DNA from: Herbidospora daliensis
GTDB lineage: Bacteria; Actinomycetota; Actinomycetes; Streptosporangiales; Streptosporangiaceae
Assembly (NCBI RefSeq): GCF_001570585.1
Contig: NZ_BBXF01000003.1
Location: forward strand, 779,353-843,352
Direction of reading: 5' to 3'
Length of the DNA stretch: 64,000 bases
Position numbers and translations under genes: made by a program. Every line of letters begins with the position of its first letter. Position 1 is the first letter of the stretch. Positions 1 through 7,453 of the stretch are shown here, in pieces. Below the pieces are notes generated by a model. It was not told where the DNA came from. It searched no databases and worked only from the letters and a program-made list of their open reading frames with translations.

Positions 1-1074
1 GGTCAGCCGCGCGCCGCCGGGCCGCGCGTCGAGGTCGACCGAGAACGCGGTGCCCTCGGGGGTGTGCGCGAACACGTTCTCCAGCAGCAGGTCGACGAGC
101 GCGGCCAGGTCTTCGGCGCGGACCGGGACGGGGAGGGGGCCGGGCGCGAGCCGTACGGAACGGCGGCGGTTCTGGTCGTCGGCCAGGGCTGACCAGAACG
201 CGACCCGCTCGGCGACCACCTCGGCGGCGTCGCAGCCGGGGCCGCGTTCGGCCCCCGACCGGCGGGCCTCGGTGATGACCTGGGTGACCATGCGCTCGAC
301 GCTGGCCACGGCCGCGCCGACGCGGGCGGCGTCCTCGCGGTCGCGCATCGCGTCGACCTCCAGCCGCAGCGCCGTCACGGGGGTGCGCAGCCGGTGGGAC
401 AGGTCGGCGACCGACTCGCGCTCGCGCCGCAGCAGGCCGTCGATGCGCCCGGCGAGCTGGTTGAGCGCCGCGCCGACGTCGCGGATCTCGGGCGGGCCGC
501 CGGGGGTCACCCGCGCCTCCAGGTCGCCGCCGGCCAGCCGCCGCGACACCCCGGCCGCCTCGGCCACCGGGCCGATCAGCGACCGGGCCAGCCGGTCGGC
601 CACCAGCGCGCCCACGGCCAGCAGCGCCAGGCCGATCAGGCCGAGCACCAGCCAGGTGCGCGTCACCCCTTCGCGCAGCCGCTCGGGCGGCACCAGCGCC
701 CGGACCACGGTCGTGCCGTCGCCCTGCACGGCGACCAGCACCTCGCGGCCCTGCGGCGTGTCGACGGTGAGGCTGCGGCCGAGCCGCGCCAGCCGCACGC
801 CCGGCCCACCGGCGGCGGGCTCGCCGACGAACCGGTCGCCCGGCAGGAACACCGTCACCGGCACACCTGCGGCCTTCGCCTGCGCGATGGCGGCGGCCAG
901 CGCCTCGCGGTCGCCGAGCGCGGCCGTCGCCGCCACCGACCCGGCCCACGCCGCCGCGGTGCCGGTGGCGCGTTCGGCGGCCAGCGCCTGCACCAGCACG
1001 GCCAGCGGGACCAGGAACGCCACCAGCACCAGCGACGTGGTCGCCAGCGCCAGCGACGAGAGCCGCCGCCTCAC
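1..1074 (-). CDS. Sensor histidine kinase, C-terminus cut by window edge
   Basis: Membrane histidine kinase of a two-component system. The visible 358 codons run from a GTG start (GTGA overlap with the upstream response regulator stop) through a first membrane helix near residues 6-28, an extracytoplasmic segment of about 115 residues, a second helix (WLVLGLIGLALLAVGALV), a HAMP-like linker, and the dimerisation/phosphoacceptor box containing SHRLRTPV with the histidine near residue 227. The ATP-binding domain has begun at the left edge, but its G boxes lie outside the window. The 4-bp overlap with the regulator indicates one transcript and a cognate pair. The input signal is unknown. The call is secure; the partial state is only due to the window boundary. 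Confidence 0.93.
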   Translation of the reverse strand, partial: MRRRLSSLALATTSLVLVAFLVPLAVLVQALAAERATGTAAAWAGSVAATAALGDREALAAAIAQAKAAGVPVTVFLPGDRFVGEPAAGGPGVRLARLGRSLTVDTPQGREVLVAVQGDGTTVVRALVPPERLREGVTRTWLVLGLIGLALLAVGALVADRLARSLIGPVAEAAGVSRRLAGGDLEARVTPGGPPEIRDVGAALNQLAGRIDGLLRRERESVADLSHRLRTPVTALRLEVDAMRDREDAARVGAAVASVERMVTQVITEARRSGAERGPGCDAAEVVAERVAFWSALADDQNRRRSVRLAPGPLPVPVRAEDLAALVDLLLENVFAHTPEGTAFSVDLDARPGGARLT

Positions 1075-1754
1075 CGGCCCGGGTCGACGATCTTGACGCC
1101 GACCCCGTGCACGGCGTGCAGGTAGCGGGGCCGCTGGGCGGTCTCGCCGAGCTTGCGCCGCAACCACGACAGGTGGACGTCGACCGTCTTGTCGCCGCCG
1201 CCCCAGGCCATCCGCCACACCTCGGCCAGCAGTTCGCGTTTCTGCACGACCTGACCGGCCCGCGCCGCGAGGTAGGAGAGCAGGTCGAACTCCTTGGGCG
1301 TCAGGTCGAGCCGGCGGTCGTCGAGCCAGGCCTCCCGCGCCGCCGGTTCGACCCGCAGGCCGCCGACGACGATCACCTCGGGCTCGGCCTGCTCCCGGCC
1401 GCGCCGCAGCACCGCCCGCACCCGGGCGTCGAGCTGGGCCGCGCCGAACGGCTTCACGACGTAGTCGTCGGCGCCCGCGTCGAGCGCCTTGACGATCTCG
1501 GGTTCGGCGTCGCGGGCGGTCGCCACGATCACCGGGATCGCGCTGACGGCCCGCAGCATGCGCAGCACCTCGCAGCCGTCGACGTCGGGCAGCCCGAGGT
1601 CGAGCACGACGAGGTCGGGCCGGTCCTCCAGGGCCCGCGTCAGCCCCTCCATGCCGTGGGGCGCCGACGTCACGGCGTGCCCGAGACCGGTCAGCGCCCG
1701 GGTGAGGGCCGATCTGACCTGGGGATCGTCCTCCACGAGAAGCAGGTGTGCCAC
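1071..1754 (-). CDS. OmpR/PhoB-family response regulator
   Basis: DNA-binding response regulator of 227 residues. The receiver domain (residues 1-115) shows the acidic pocket EDD at 8-10, the phosphoacceptor Asp52 in VVLDLGLPD, and the conserved Lys in DDYVVKPFG. The C-terminal winged helix (about 130-225) has the LTPKEFDLL and VDVHLSWLRRKL signatures of the OmpR/PhoB class. I chose the GTG at 1754 because the receiver domain begins right there (VAHLLLVEDD); a longer in-frame ORF upstream has no domain content. It is cotranscribed with the histidine kinase that overlaps its stop codon. Targets are not visible; the divergent small secreted gene is one candidate. Confidence 0.95.
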   Translation of the reverse strand: MAHLLLVEDDPQVRSALTRALTGLGHAVTSAPHGMEGLTRALEDRPDLVVLDLGLPDVDGCEVLRMLRAVSAIPVIVATARDAEPEIVKALDAGADDYVVKPFGAAQLDARVRAVLRRGREQAEPEVIVVGGLRVEPAAREAWLDDRRLDLTPKEFDLLSYLAARAGQVVQKRELLAEVWRMAWGGGDKTVDVHLSWLRRKLGETAQRPRYLHAVHGVGVKIVDPGR

Positions 1755-1806
1755 CTGTCCGCCTTTCTGGGTACTACCTGTCGAGGTTCCCCGAGAAAGG
1801 CGGACG

Positions 1807-2211
1807 ATGCGCGGAGCGGGACTGGCGGCCTGGCTGCTCGCGGCGGTGTGCGCCGCGTCGGCGGGCACCTGGGCGGTCTCGCTGATCGCCCCCGGCGGGG
1901 CCCTGTCCGAGGCCCAGGTGGAGGAGGCGCTCGTCACGGCCTCGGCCCAGCCGCCCCCGCCCCCGGGCGTGACCCTGCGCGCGGGCGGCAGCTTCGCCTA
2001 CGCCGAGGGCTCCGTCACCGCCGCCTGCTCCGGCGACCGGGCCGTGCTGCTGTCGTGGACGCCGGCCCAGAACCACAGCGTGGAGGACGTCGACCGGGGC
2101 CCGGCCCCGCGGGCGTCGGTGACGTTCGAGTCGGCCGACGACCGCACGACCACGGTGACGGTCCGCTGCCCCGGCCCGGTGGCCTCGGTCGTGCGCGGCA
2201 CCGACGACTAG
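1807..2211 (+). CDS. Small secreted or membrane-anchored protein, unknown function
   Basis: A 134-residue protein with an N-terminal hydrophobic segment (about residues 4-26, GLAAWLLAAVCAASAGTWAV) that could be a signal peptide or anchor, followed by a soluble domain of about 105 residues containing two cysteines (TAACSGD and VRCPGP) that could form a disulfide outside the cell. The domain is short, beta-rich in appearance and carries no motif I recognise. It is divergent from the two-component operon with only 52 bp between starts, so it may be controlled by that regulator. Its TAG stop overlaps the TAG stop of the converging kinase gene by 4 bp. Confidence 0.7.
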   Translation: MRGAGLAAWLLAAVCAASAGTWAVSLIAPGGALSEAQVEEALVTASAQPPPPPGVTLRAGGSFAYAEGSVTAACSGDRAVLLSWTPAQNHSVEDVDRGPAPRASVTFESADDRTTTVTVRCPGPVASVVRGTDD

Positions 2212-3980
2212 CGGGTCGTCCAGAAGATCAGGATGCCCTCGTAGACCGACTCGGGGCCCTCGGCCAGCAGCCGGAGCTGTTTCCCGTCGAGGTCGAGCAG
2301 GACCACCTCGAACCTGTCCTCGCCGATCCGGGTCGCCATGACGTGGTCGTCGTCGAGCCAGCCGCCCACGCTCAGCCCCTTGGCCAGGGGGAAGCGGCGG
2401 CGCTCCGCGCCGGTCGCCGCGTCGAGCACGCACAACCGCCCGGCGGCGCAGCCGGTCAGCAGCAGTCCGTCGCGGGTGGCGTGCAGGTCGCCGGTGCCGG
2501 TCAGCTCCCTGACCACCTCGCCGGTCAGGGTGTAGACGGTGGTCGTGCCGCCGGTCTCGCGGGCCAGGGTGCCCTTCTCCGGTCCCCAGCGGAACGGCTC
2601 GGTGCCGCCCGCCGCGACGCGCACCACGGACGAGGTCCCCTTGACGGCGTCGACCAGCACGAACCCGGTGACCGAGTCGCCGTCTTCGGTGCCTCCCGTG
2701 GACATCAGCAGGGTCGAGCCGTCGCCCGACCAGACGGGGTGGCGGCCCAGCTCGGGGCGGGAGACCGTGTCCACCTCGCGGGTCGTGCCGGAGCGGCGGT
2801 CGGTGATCTGGACGAAGTCGAAGTCGGGCGCGAACAACCGCCGCCCCGGGAAGACCGCGACGAACTGCCCCCCGGGTGAGACCCGCACGTCGGCCAGGGC
2901 CCCGGCCGAGGTGAAGGCGCCGGTGCCCGGGTCGCGGACGTACCCGGTGTTGCCCCCGCCGTCCCGCGTGTCCTCGTAGGAGGACGCCCAGAGGCCGTCG
3001 GCGGGGTTCTCGTGCAGCGTGACGCCCACGGACGCGATCTCGACCTCGACGGTGGCGGTCGCGGCCATGGGCCGCGCCACGACCGGGGCGACCACCACCG
3101 CGGGGGCCCGCGGCGGCGCGGCGGCCGGGGCGTCGGGCCGGGTCAGCACGACGGCCGCCGTCACGCCGGCGGCGATCAGGAGGGCGATCCACCACGACCG
3201 GGGACGGCGCGGCCGGCCGGGCTCGCCGGGGACCGTCGTCTCGCCGAGCAGCCGCATGAGCGCCGCCTGGGCGGTCGGCCGGGCCGCCGGGTCCTTGTCC
3301 AGGCACGCCTCCACCAGGTCGCGCAGCTCCCCGTCGAGGCCGGTCAGGTCGGGCTCGCGGGTCAGGATGCGGTTGACGACGGCGGGCACCGGCTCGGTCC
3401 CGAAGGGCGGCCGTCCGGTCGCCGCGCAGACGATCGTCGACCCCCACGCGAACAGGTCGGCCGCGCTGCCCGCCGGGCCGCCGCGGAACTGCTCGGGGGC
3501 CATGTACGGCGGCGTCCCGACGACGTCGGCGACGGCGGCCGAGTCGCCGAGCTGGGCGATGCCGAAGTCGATCACCCGGGGCCCGTCGCGCCCCAGCAGC
3601 ACGTTGGCGGGCTTGAAGTCGCGGTGCACCACGCCCGCCCGGTGGATCGCCGCCAGGGCCGTCATCGTCCCGATGGCCAGCCGCCCCAGCTCCGCGCCGC
3701 GCAGCGGCCCCCGTTCGGCCAGCGCCAGGGCCAGGCTGGGGCCGTCGACGTACTCGCTGACGATGTAGGGCGACCCGTCGGCGACGCCGGTCTCCAGCAC
3801 CTGGGCGGTGCAGAAGGTGCGCACCCGCCGGACCATCTCCGACTCGGCCAGGAACGCCTCGGCGTCGCCGTCGCGCAGCACCTTGACCGCCACCCGCTCC
3901 CCTGAGGGGGACTCGCCCAGGTAGACGACGCCCTGGCCGCCCTCCCCGAGCCGGCCGACGATCCGGTGGCCGCCGATCAT
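2208..3980 (-). CDS. Transmembrane Ser/Thr protein kinase with beta-propeller-like extracellular domain
   Basis: PknB-type kinase of 590 residues. The cytoplasmic kinase domain (about 1-265) has a complete active site: Gly loop GEGGQGVVY, Lys33 in VAVKVL, HRDFKPAN at 119-126, DFG at 138-140 and the APEQF segment. A single membrane helix (SWWIALLIAAGVTAAVVL) follows near residue 280. The remaining ~290 residues are a secreted domain with repeated WSGDGSTLL- and SPGGQFVAV-like blades, suggesting a TolB/WD-type propeller sensor. Its ATG shares the A of the upstream gene's TGA (TGATG), so translation is coupled to the pseudokinase-like paralogue. Ligand and substrates are unknown. Confidence 0.9.
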   Translation of the reverse strand: MIGGHRIVGRLGEGGQGVVYLGESPSGERVAVKVLRDGDAEAFLAESEMVRRVRTFCTAQVLETGVADGSPYIVSEYVDGPSLALALAERGPLRGAELGRLAIGTMTALAAIHRAGVVHRDFKPANVLLGRDGPRVIDFGIAQLGDSAAVADVVGTPPYMAPEQFRGGPAGSAADLFAWGSTIVCAATGRPPFGTEPVPAVVNRILTREPDLTGLDGELRDLVEACLDKDPAARPTAQAALMRLLGETTVPGEPGRPRRPRSWWIALLIAAGVTAAVVLTRPDAPAAAPPRAPAVVVAPVVARPMAATATVEVEIASVGVTLHENPADGLWASSYEDTRDGGGNTGYVRDPGTGAFTSAGALADVRVSPGGQFVAVFPGRRLFAPDFDFVQITDRRSGTTREVDTVSRPELGRHPVWSGDGSTLLMSTGGTEDGDSVTGFVLVDAVKGTSSVVRVAAGGTEPFRWGPEKGTLARETGGTTTVYTLTGEVVRELTGTGDLHATRDGLLLTGCAAGRLCVLDAATGAERRRFPLAKGLSVGGWLDDDHVMATRIGEDRFEVVLLDLDGKQLRLLAEGPESVYEGILIFWTTR

Positions 3981-5854
3981 CACGGGAGCACGCCGAACCG
4001 GAAGAACACTTCGTCGCTCGTGTCGTCGATGGTCGCCAGCACCCGCACGACCTCGCCGAGCAGGTCGACGACCCGGACCTCGTCCCCCTTCTTGAGCGGC
4101 ACCCGCACCAGGACGTGGCGGTCGGTGAACCACCCGTAGAACAGGGAGTCCTTGGGAATCGGCACGGTCGCCAGCCGGGCGCCCGAGCCCATGTCCCAGA
4201 CGCAGATCTCGTCGGACTTCGGGCAGAGCGTCGCCAGCCGCCGGCCCGACGGGCTGAACCAGCTGCGGTCGCGGGGCATGCCCACCCAGTGGAGGGTCCG
4301 GGTCACGAAGCCCCGGCCGTCGTAGATCTTCACCCCGACGTGGGTGGCGTCGGCGTACCCGCGCGCGACCTGCCCGTCGGGGGTGAAGCCGTAGGGGTAG
4401 TTCGGGCCGCCGGTGTACTCCGACTCCACGATCTGCGCGGTGCGCCGGTTCACGTCGACGACGGCGAACCCGTCGGTGCGCTCCTCGTCGGTGTTCTCGA
4501 CGGAGAGCACGACCCTGGTGCTGTCGCGGGACCAGCTCGGGATGACGGTCCGCTGGGGTTTGCGCACGGTGTTCACCGAGAACTCGGCCCCGGTCCGCAG
4601 ATTGCGGAACCGGACGTAGTCGAAGTCCGACTGCAGGTACTTGGCCCACGGGCTCAGCACCACCCACTGGCCGTCGGGCGACACCGAGGGCTCCTCGCCC
4701 CGCCCGACCTCGGTGTAGGTGCCGTCGGCACGCCTGACGTACGCGGCGAAGGGGTTCTTCAGCGTCAGGTAGCTGCTGAACCGCACCGGGTCGTCGGGGC
4801 TCTCGTGCAGCGTGATCGGGGTGCCGGGGACCTTGACCTCGGTCGTGTCCTCGGGCACCGACTCGAGTTCGGGGGCGATCGTCGCGGCGGTGGTGACCGT
4901 GGGCGCGGCCGCCTGCACCCGCACGTACTCGACCCGGGGCGGCACGGCGAGGTAGACCGCCAGGCCCGCGACCAGCGCGCCGGCGAGGAAGGCGGCCGCG
5001 GCCGGCCAGGGGAGCCGGCGCCGCGCCGGGTGGGTCACCCGGCCGGTGACCTGGAGCAGCGACTCCTCGCCGATGAGGCGTAACAGCACGTCACTGGCGA
5101 CCGGCCGTTCGGCGGGGTTCTTCGCCAGGCAGGCCGACAACACGCCGCGCAGGTCGACGTCGATCCCGGTCAGGTCGGCGGGCTCGCGCACCACCCGGTT
5201 CACGGTCGCGGCCACCGAGTCGCCGGCGAACAGGTCGCGCCCGGTCGCCGCGAACACGATCGTCGCCGCCCAGGCGAACACGTCGGCCGGGGGACCGGGC
5301 GGCGCCGCGTCGAACTCCTCGGGCGCCCGGTAGGCGGGCTTGCCGACGTGCCGGGTGACGGTGGTCTCCGACGTCCGCAGGGCCTCGTTCAGCCCGAAGT
5401 CGGCCATTCGGGGACCGTCGGGCCCCAGCACGATGGTGGCGGGCCGGATGTCGCCGTGCAGCACCCCCGCCTGGTGGATGGCGACGACCGCGCTCATGGT
5501 GCCGACCGCGAGACGGTGCAGCGCCGCCCCGGTCAGCACCCCGCTCTCCTGTACGGCCTCCGCCAGCGTCGGGCCCTCGACGTGCTCGGACACGACGTAG
5601 GGCCGGTCGCCGAGCGTGCCGCCGCCGAGCACCTGGGCGACGCAGAACGCGGGCACCCCCCGCAGCGGGTCGACGGCCGCCGTCACCCTGTGGGGCTCGG
5701 CGACGGGCGCCAGCAGCCGGATGACGACGGGAGTGCCCCGTGGATCGGTGGCCAGGTAGGCGTCCTCGGGCCCCGGCTCGTCGATCTTGCCGGTGATCCG
5801 GTACTCCCCGACGTCGGTGGGATCGTCGGGCCCCAGCGGAACGGCGCGCCCCAT
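3980..5854 (-). CDS. Kinase-like receptor with degenerate active site (probable pseudokinase), beta-propeller ectodomain
   Basis: A 624-residue paralogue of the kinase downstream, with the same architecture: kinase fold (about 15-270), one membrane helix (AAAFLAGALVAGLAVYLAV, about 287-305) and a C-terminal propeller-like domain with SPDGQWVVLS- and SPSGRRLAT-type blades. Key catalytic residues differ. The glycine loop is lost (KIDEPGPEDAYL), the ATP-anchoring Lys is Arg46 (VVIRLL), HRD is HGD (133-135), the catalytic-loop Lys is Arg137 and the metal-binding Asn is Thr140. DFG (152-154) and the catalytic Asp135 remain. I read it as a pseudokinase or very weak kinase that may regulate its coupled active partner. 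The start is the ATG at 5854; no other start is as well placed upstream of the domain. Confidence 0.9.
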   Translation of the reverse strand: MGRAVPLGPDDPTDVGEYRITGKIDEPGPEDAYLATDPRGTPVVIRLLAPVAEPHRVTAAVDPLRGVPAFCVAQVLGGGTLGDRPYVVSEHVEGPTLAEAVQESGVLTGAALHRLAVGTMSAVVAIHQAGVLHGDIRPATIVLGPDGPRMADFGLNEALRTSETTVTRHVGKPAYRAPEEFDAAPPGPPADVFAWAATIVFAATGRDLFAGDSVAATVNRVVREPADLTGIDVDLRGVLSACLAKNPAERPVASDVLLRLIGEESLLQVTGRVTHPARRRLPWPAAAAFLAGALVAGLAVYLAVPPRVEYVRVQAAAPTVTTAATIAPELESVPEDTTEVKVPGTPITLHESPDDPVRFSSYLTLKNPFAAYVRRADGTYTEVGRGEEPSVSPDGQWVVLSPWAKYLQSDFDYVRFRNLRTGAEFSVNTVRKPQRTVIPSWSRDSTRVVLSVENTDEERTDGFAVVDVNRRTAQIVESEYTGGPNYPYGFTPDGQVARGYADATHVGVKIYDGRGFVTRTLHWVGMPRDRSWFSPSGRRLATLCPKSDEICVWDMGSGARLATVPIPKDSLFYGWFTDRHVLVRVPLKKGDEVRVVDLLGEVVRVLATIDDTSDEVFFRFGVLP

Positions 5855-5875
5855 GCGGACATTATGGGCGCGTGC

Positions 5876-7306
5876 CTACGGATGCCACATCTTCTCCAGA
5901 GGATGTTTGTGCACCTGCCGGTAGACGGCCCGCTGCGCCCACCGCCCGGTCGTGAGGAGCCCGATGCAGAACACCAGGGTTCCGCAGGTCACGATGATCG
6001 CCCAGCTGATGCGGTAGGCGGCGGTGAAGCCGGGACCGGGCGCGAGCACCGTGACATGGGTGGCGATGACGCTCCCGATGATGGCCACGCCGAAGGTGAC
6101 GCCCGTCTGCCGCATGGTCGAGACGATGCTGGCGGCCACCCCGGCCTGCGCGTTGGGCATCCCGGAGACGGCCGTCGTGGTGATCGCGGCGTTCATCCAG
6201 CCGAGCCCGAACCCCATGAGGCCGTAGCAGAGGAGCATGCGGGGGCCGGTCGGCAGGTCGGCCGGGACGGCGGCCAGCAGCCCGGCGCTGATGCTCCCGA
6301 TGCTGCCGATCACCAGCGACCGGCGGGGTCCGTACCGGCCGACGACCCGCCCGGAGATCGGCCCGCACAGCGCCTGCAGCAGCGGCATCGGCAGGATCGC
6401 CAGGCCCGCCTCCAGCGGTGAGAAGCCCCGGACGTCCTGCAGGTAGAGGGTGTTGGCGATCAGGAAGCCGCCCTGCGCGGTGTACATGAGCAGCGCGATG
6501 GCGGTGGCCCCCGCGAACGGCGGCGCCTTGAAGAACCTGACGTCGATCAGCGGTTCCACGCGGCGGCGTTCGACGACGACGAGCGCGACGAGGCAGACCG
6601 CCGAGCCGAGCAGCGACAGCAGCGTCTGCGGCGACCCCCAGCCGGAGCCGGGCGCCTCGATGATGCCGAACGTCAGCAGGAACACGGTCCCGATGACGAG
6701 GATCTGCCCGGCCGGGTCGAACCGCCGCGCGTGCGCCGCCCGCGACTCCGGGACGTGCAGCTTGGCCAGCACGAAGGCCGCGATCCCGATCGGGACGTTC
6801 ACCCAGAACACCGACCGCCAGCCGACGAACTCGACCAGCGCGCCCCCGATGAGCGGCCCCGCCGCGACGCTGACCCCGACCACGCCGCCCCAGACCCCGA
6901 TGGCTCTGGCCCGCTCGGCCGGTTCGGTGAACGTGTTGGTGATGATCGACATGGCGACGGGGTTGAGCATGCTGCCGCCGACCGCCTGCAGGGCCCGGAA
7001 CACGGTCAGCGTCTCGAGCGTCGGCGCGATGCTGCACAGCAGCGAGCCGATGGTGAAGACGACCAGGCCCGTCTGGAACACCTTCCGCCGGCCGATCCGG
7101 TCGGCCGTCGAGGCCGACAACATCAGGAACGAGGCGAGGGTCAGCGTGTACGCGTCGAGCGTCCACTGCGCGCCCGAGATGCTGCCGCCGAACGCCTGCC
7201 GGATCGAGGGCAGGGCGACGTTCAGGATGCTGCTGTCCATGCCGACGATGAACACGCTCACACAGCAGATGGCCAGCACGACGCCGGGCCGCGCACAGGT
7301 CGACAC
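5876..7306 (-). CDS. MFS multidrug exporter, DHA2 (EmrB/QacA) family
   Basis: Integral membrane drug/proton antiporter of 476 residues, consistent with the 14-helix DHA2 class. The first helix carries DSSILNVALPSI, the motif-C/D1-type signature of this family, and the helix 2-3 loop shows the motif A variant TADRIGRRKVF. A further GRVVGRYGPRR loop lies in the second half. It stands 21 bp upstream of the pseudokinase gene on the same strand, so readthrough into the kinase pair is possible, although a functional link is not evident. Its start is divergent from the RHS toxin gene across 147 bp. Substrate not predictable from sequence. Confidence 0.92.
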   Translation of the reverse strand: MSTCARPGVVLAICCVSVFIVGMDSSILNVALPSIRQAFGGSISGAQWTLDAYTLTLASFLMLSASTADRIGRRKVFQTGLVVFTIGSLLCSIAPTLETLTVFRALQAVGGSMLNPVAMSIITNTFTEPAERARAIGVWGGVVGVSVAAGPLIGGALVEFVGWRSVFWVNVPIGIAAFVLAKLHVPESRAAHARRFDPAGQILVIGTVFLLTFGIIEAPGSGWGSPQTLLSLLGSAVCLVALVVVERRRVEPLIDVRFFKAPPFAGATAIALLMYTAQGGFLIANTLYLQDVRGFSPLEAGLAILPMPLLQALCGPISGRVVGRYGPRRSLVIGSIGSISAGLLAAVPADLPTGPRMLLCYGLMGFGLGWMNAAITTTAVSGMPNAQAGVAASIVSTMRQTGVTFGVAIIGSVIATHVTVLAPGPGFTAAYRISWAIIVTCGTLVFCIGLLTTGRWAQRAVYRQVHKHPLEKMWHP

Positions 7307-7357
7307 TCGCAGGGCTTACCCCGGCTGACCTGTGGCGATGTGGCTCCCGACAGGTCT

Positions 7358-7386
7358 TTGCCGTGATCATCAACGCCGTTTATACG
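7358..7386 (+). promoter_or_regulatory. Candidate housekeeping-sigma promoter for the RHS-phospholipase gene
   Basis: TTGCCG (7358-7363) and TATACG (7381-7386) are separated by exactly 17 bp, 67 bp upstream of the preferred GTG start. The flanks are unusually AT-rich for this genome. This is a pattern match only; no transcript evidence exists here. Confidence 0.4.
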
Positions 7387-7453
7387 AGGGCTATACGGCC
7401 GCTCACGAGGCTGGCCGTCGATAAGCCGGATGACTCTTCTCGGAGGCCCGACG

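Noticed and set aside
2208-4667. An 819-codon frame that would extend the active kinase upstream
   Set aside because: The extra ~230 codons are the shadow of the pseudokinase gene; the kinase fold begins at ATG 3980 (MIGGHRIVGRLGEGG).
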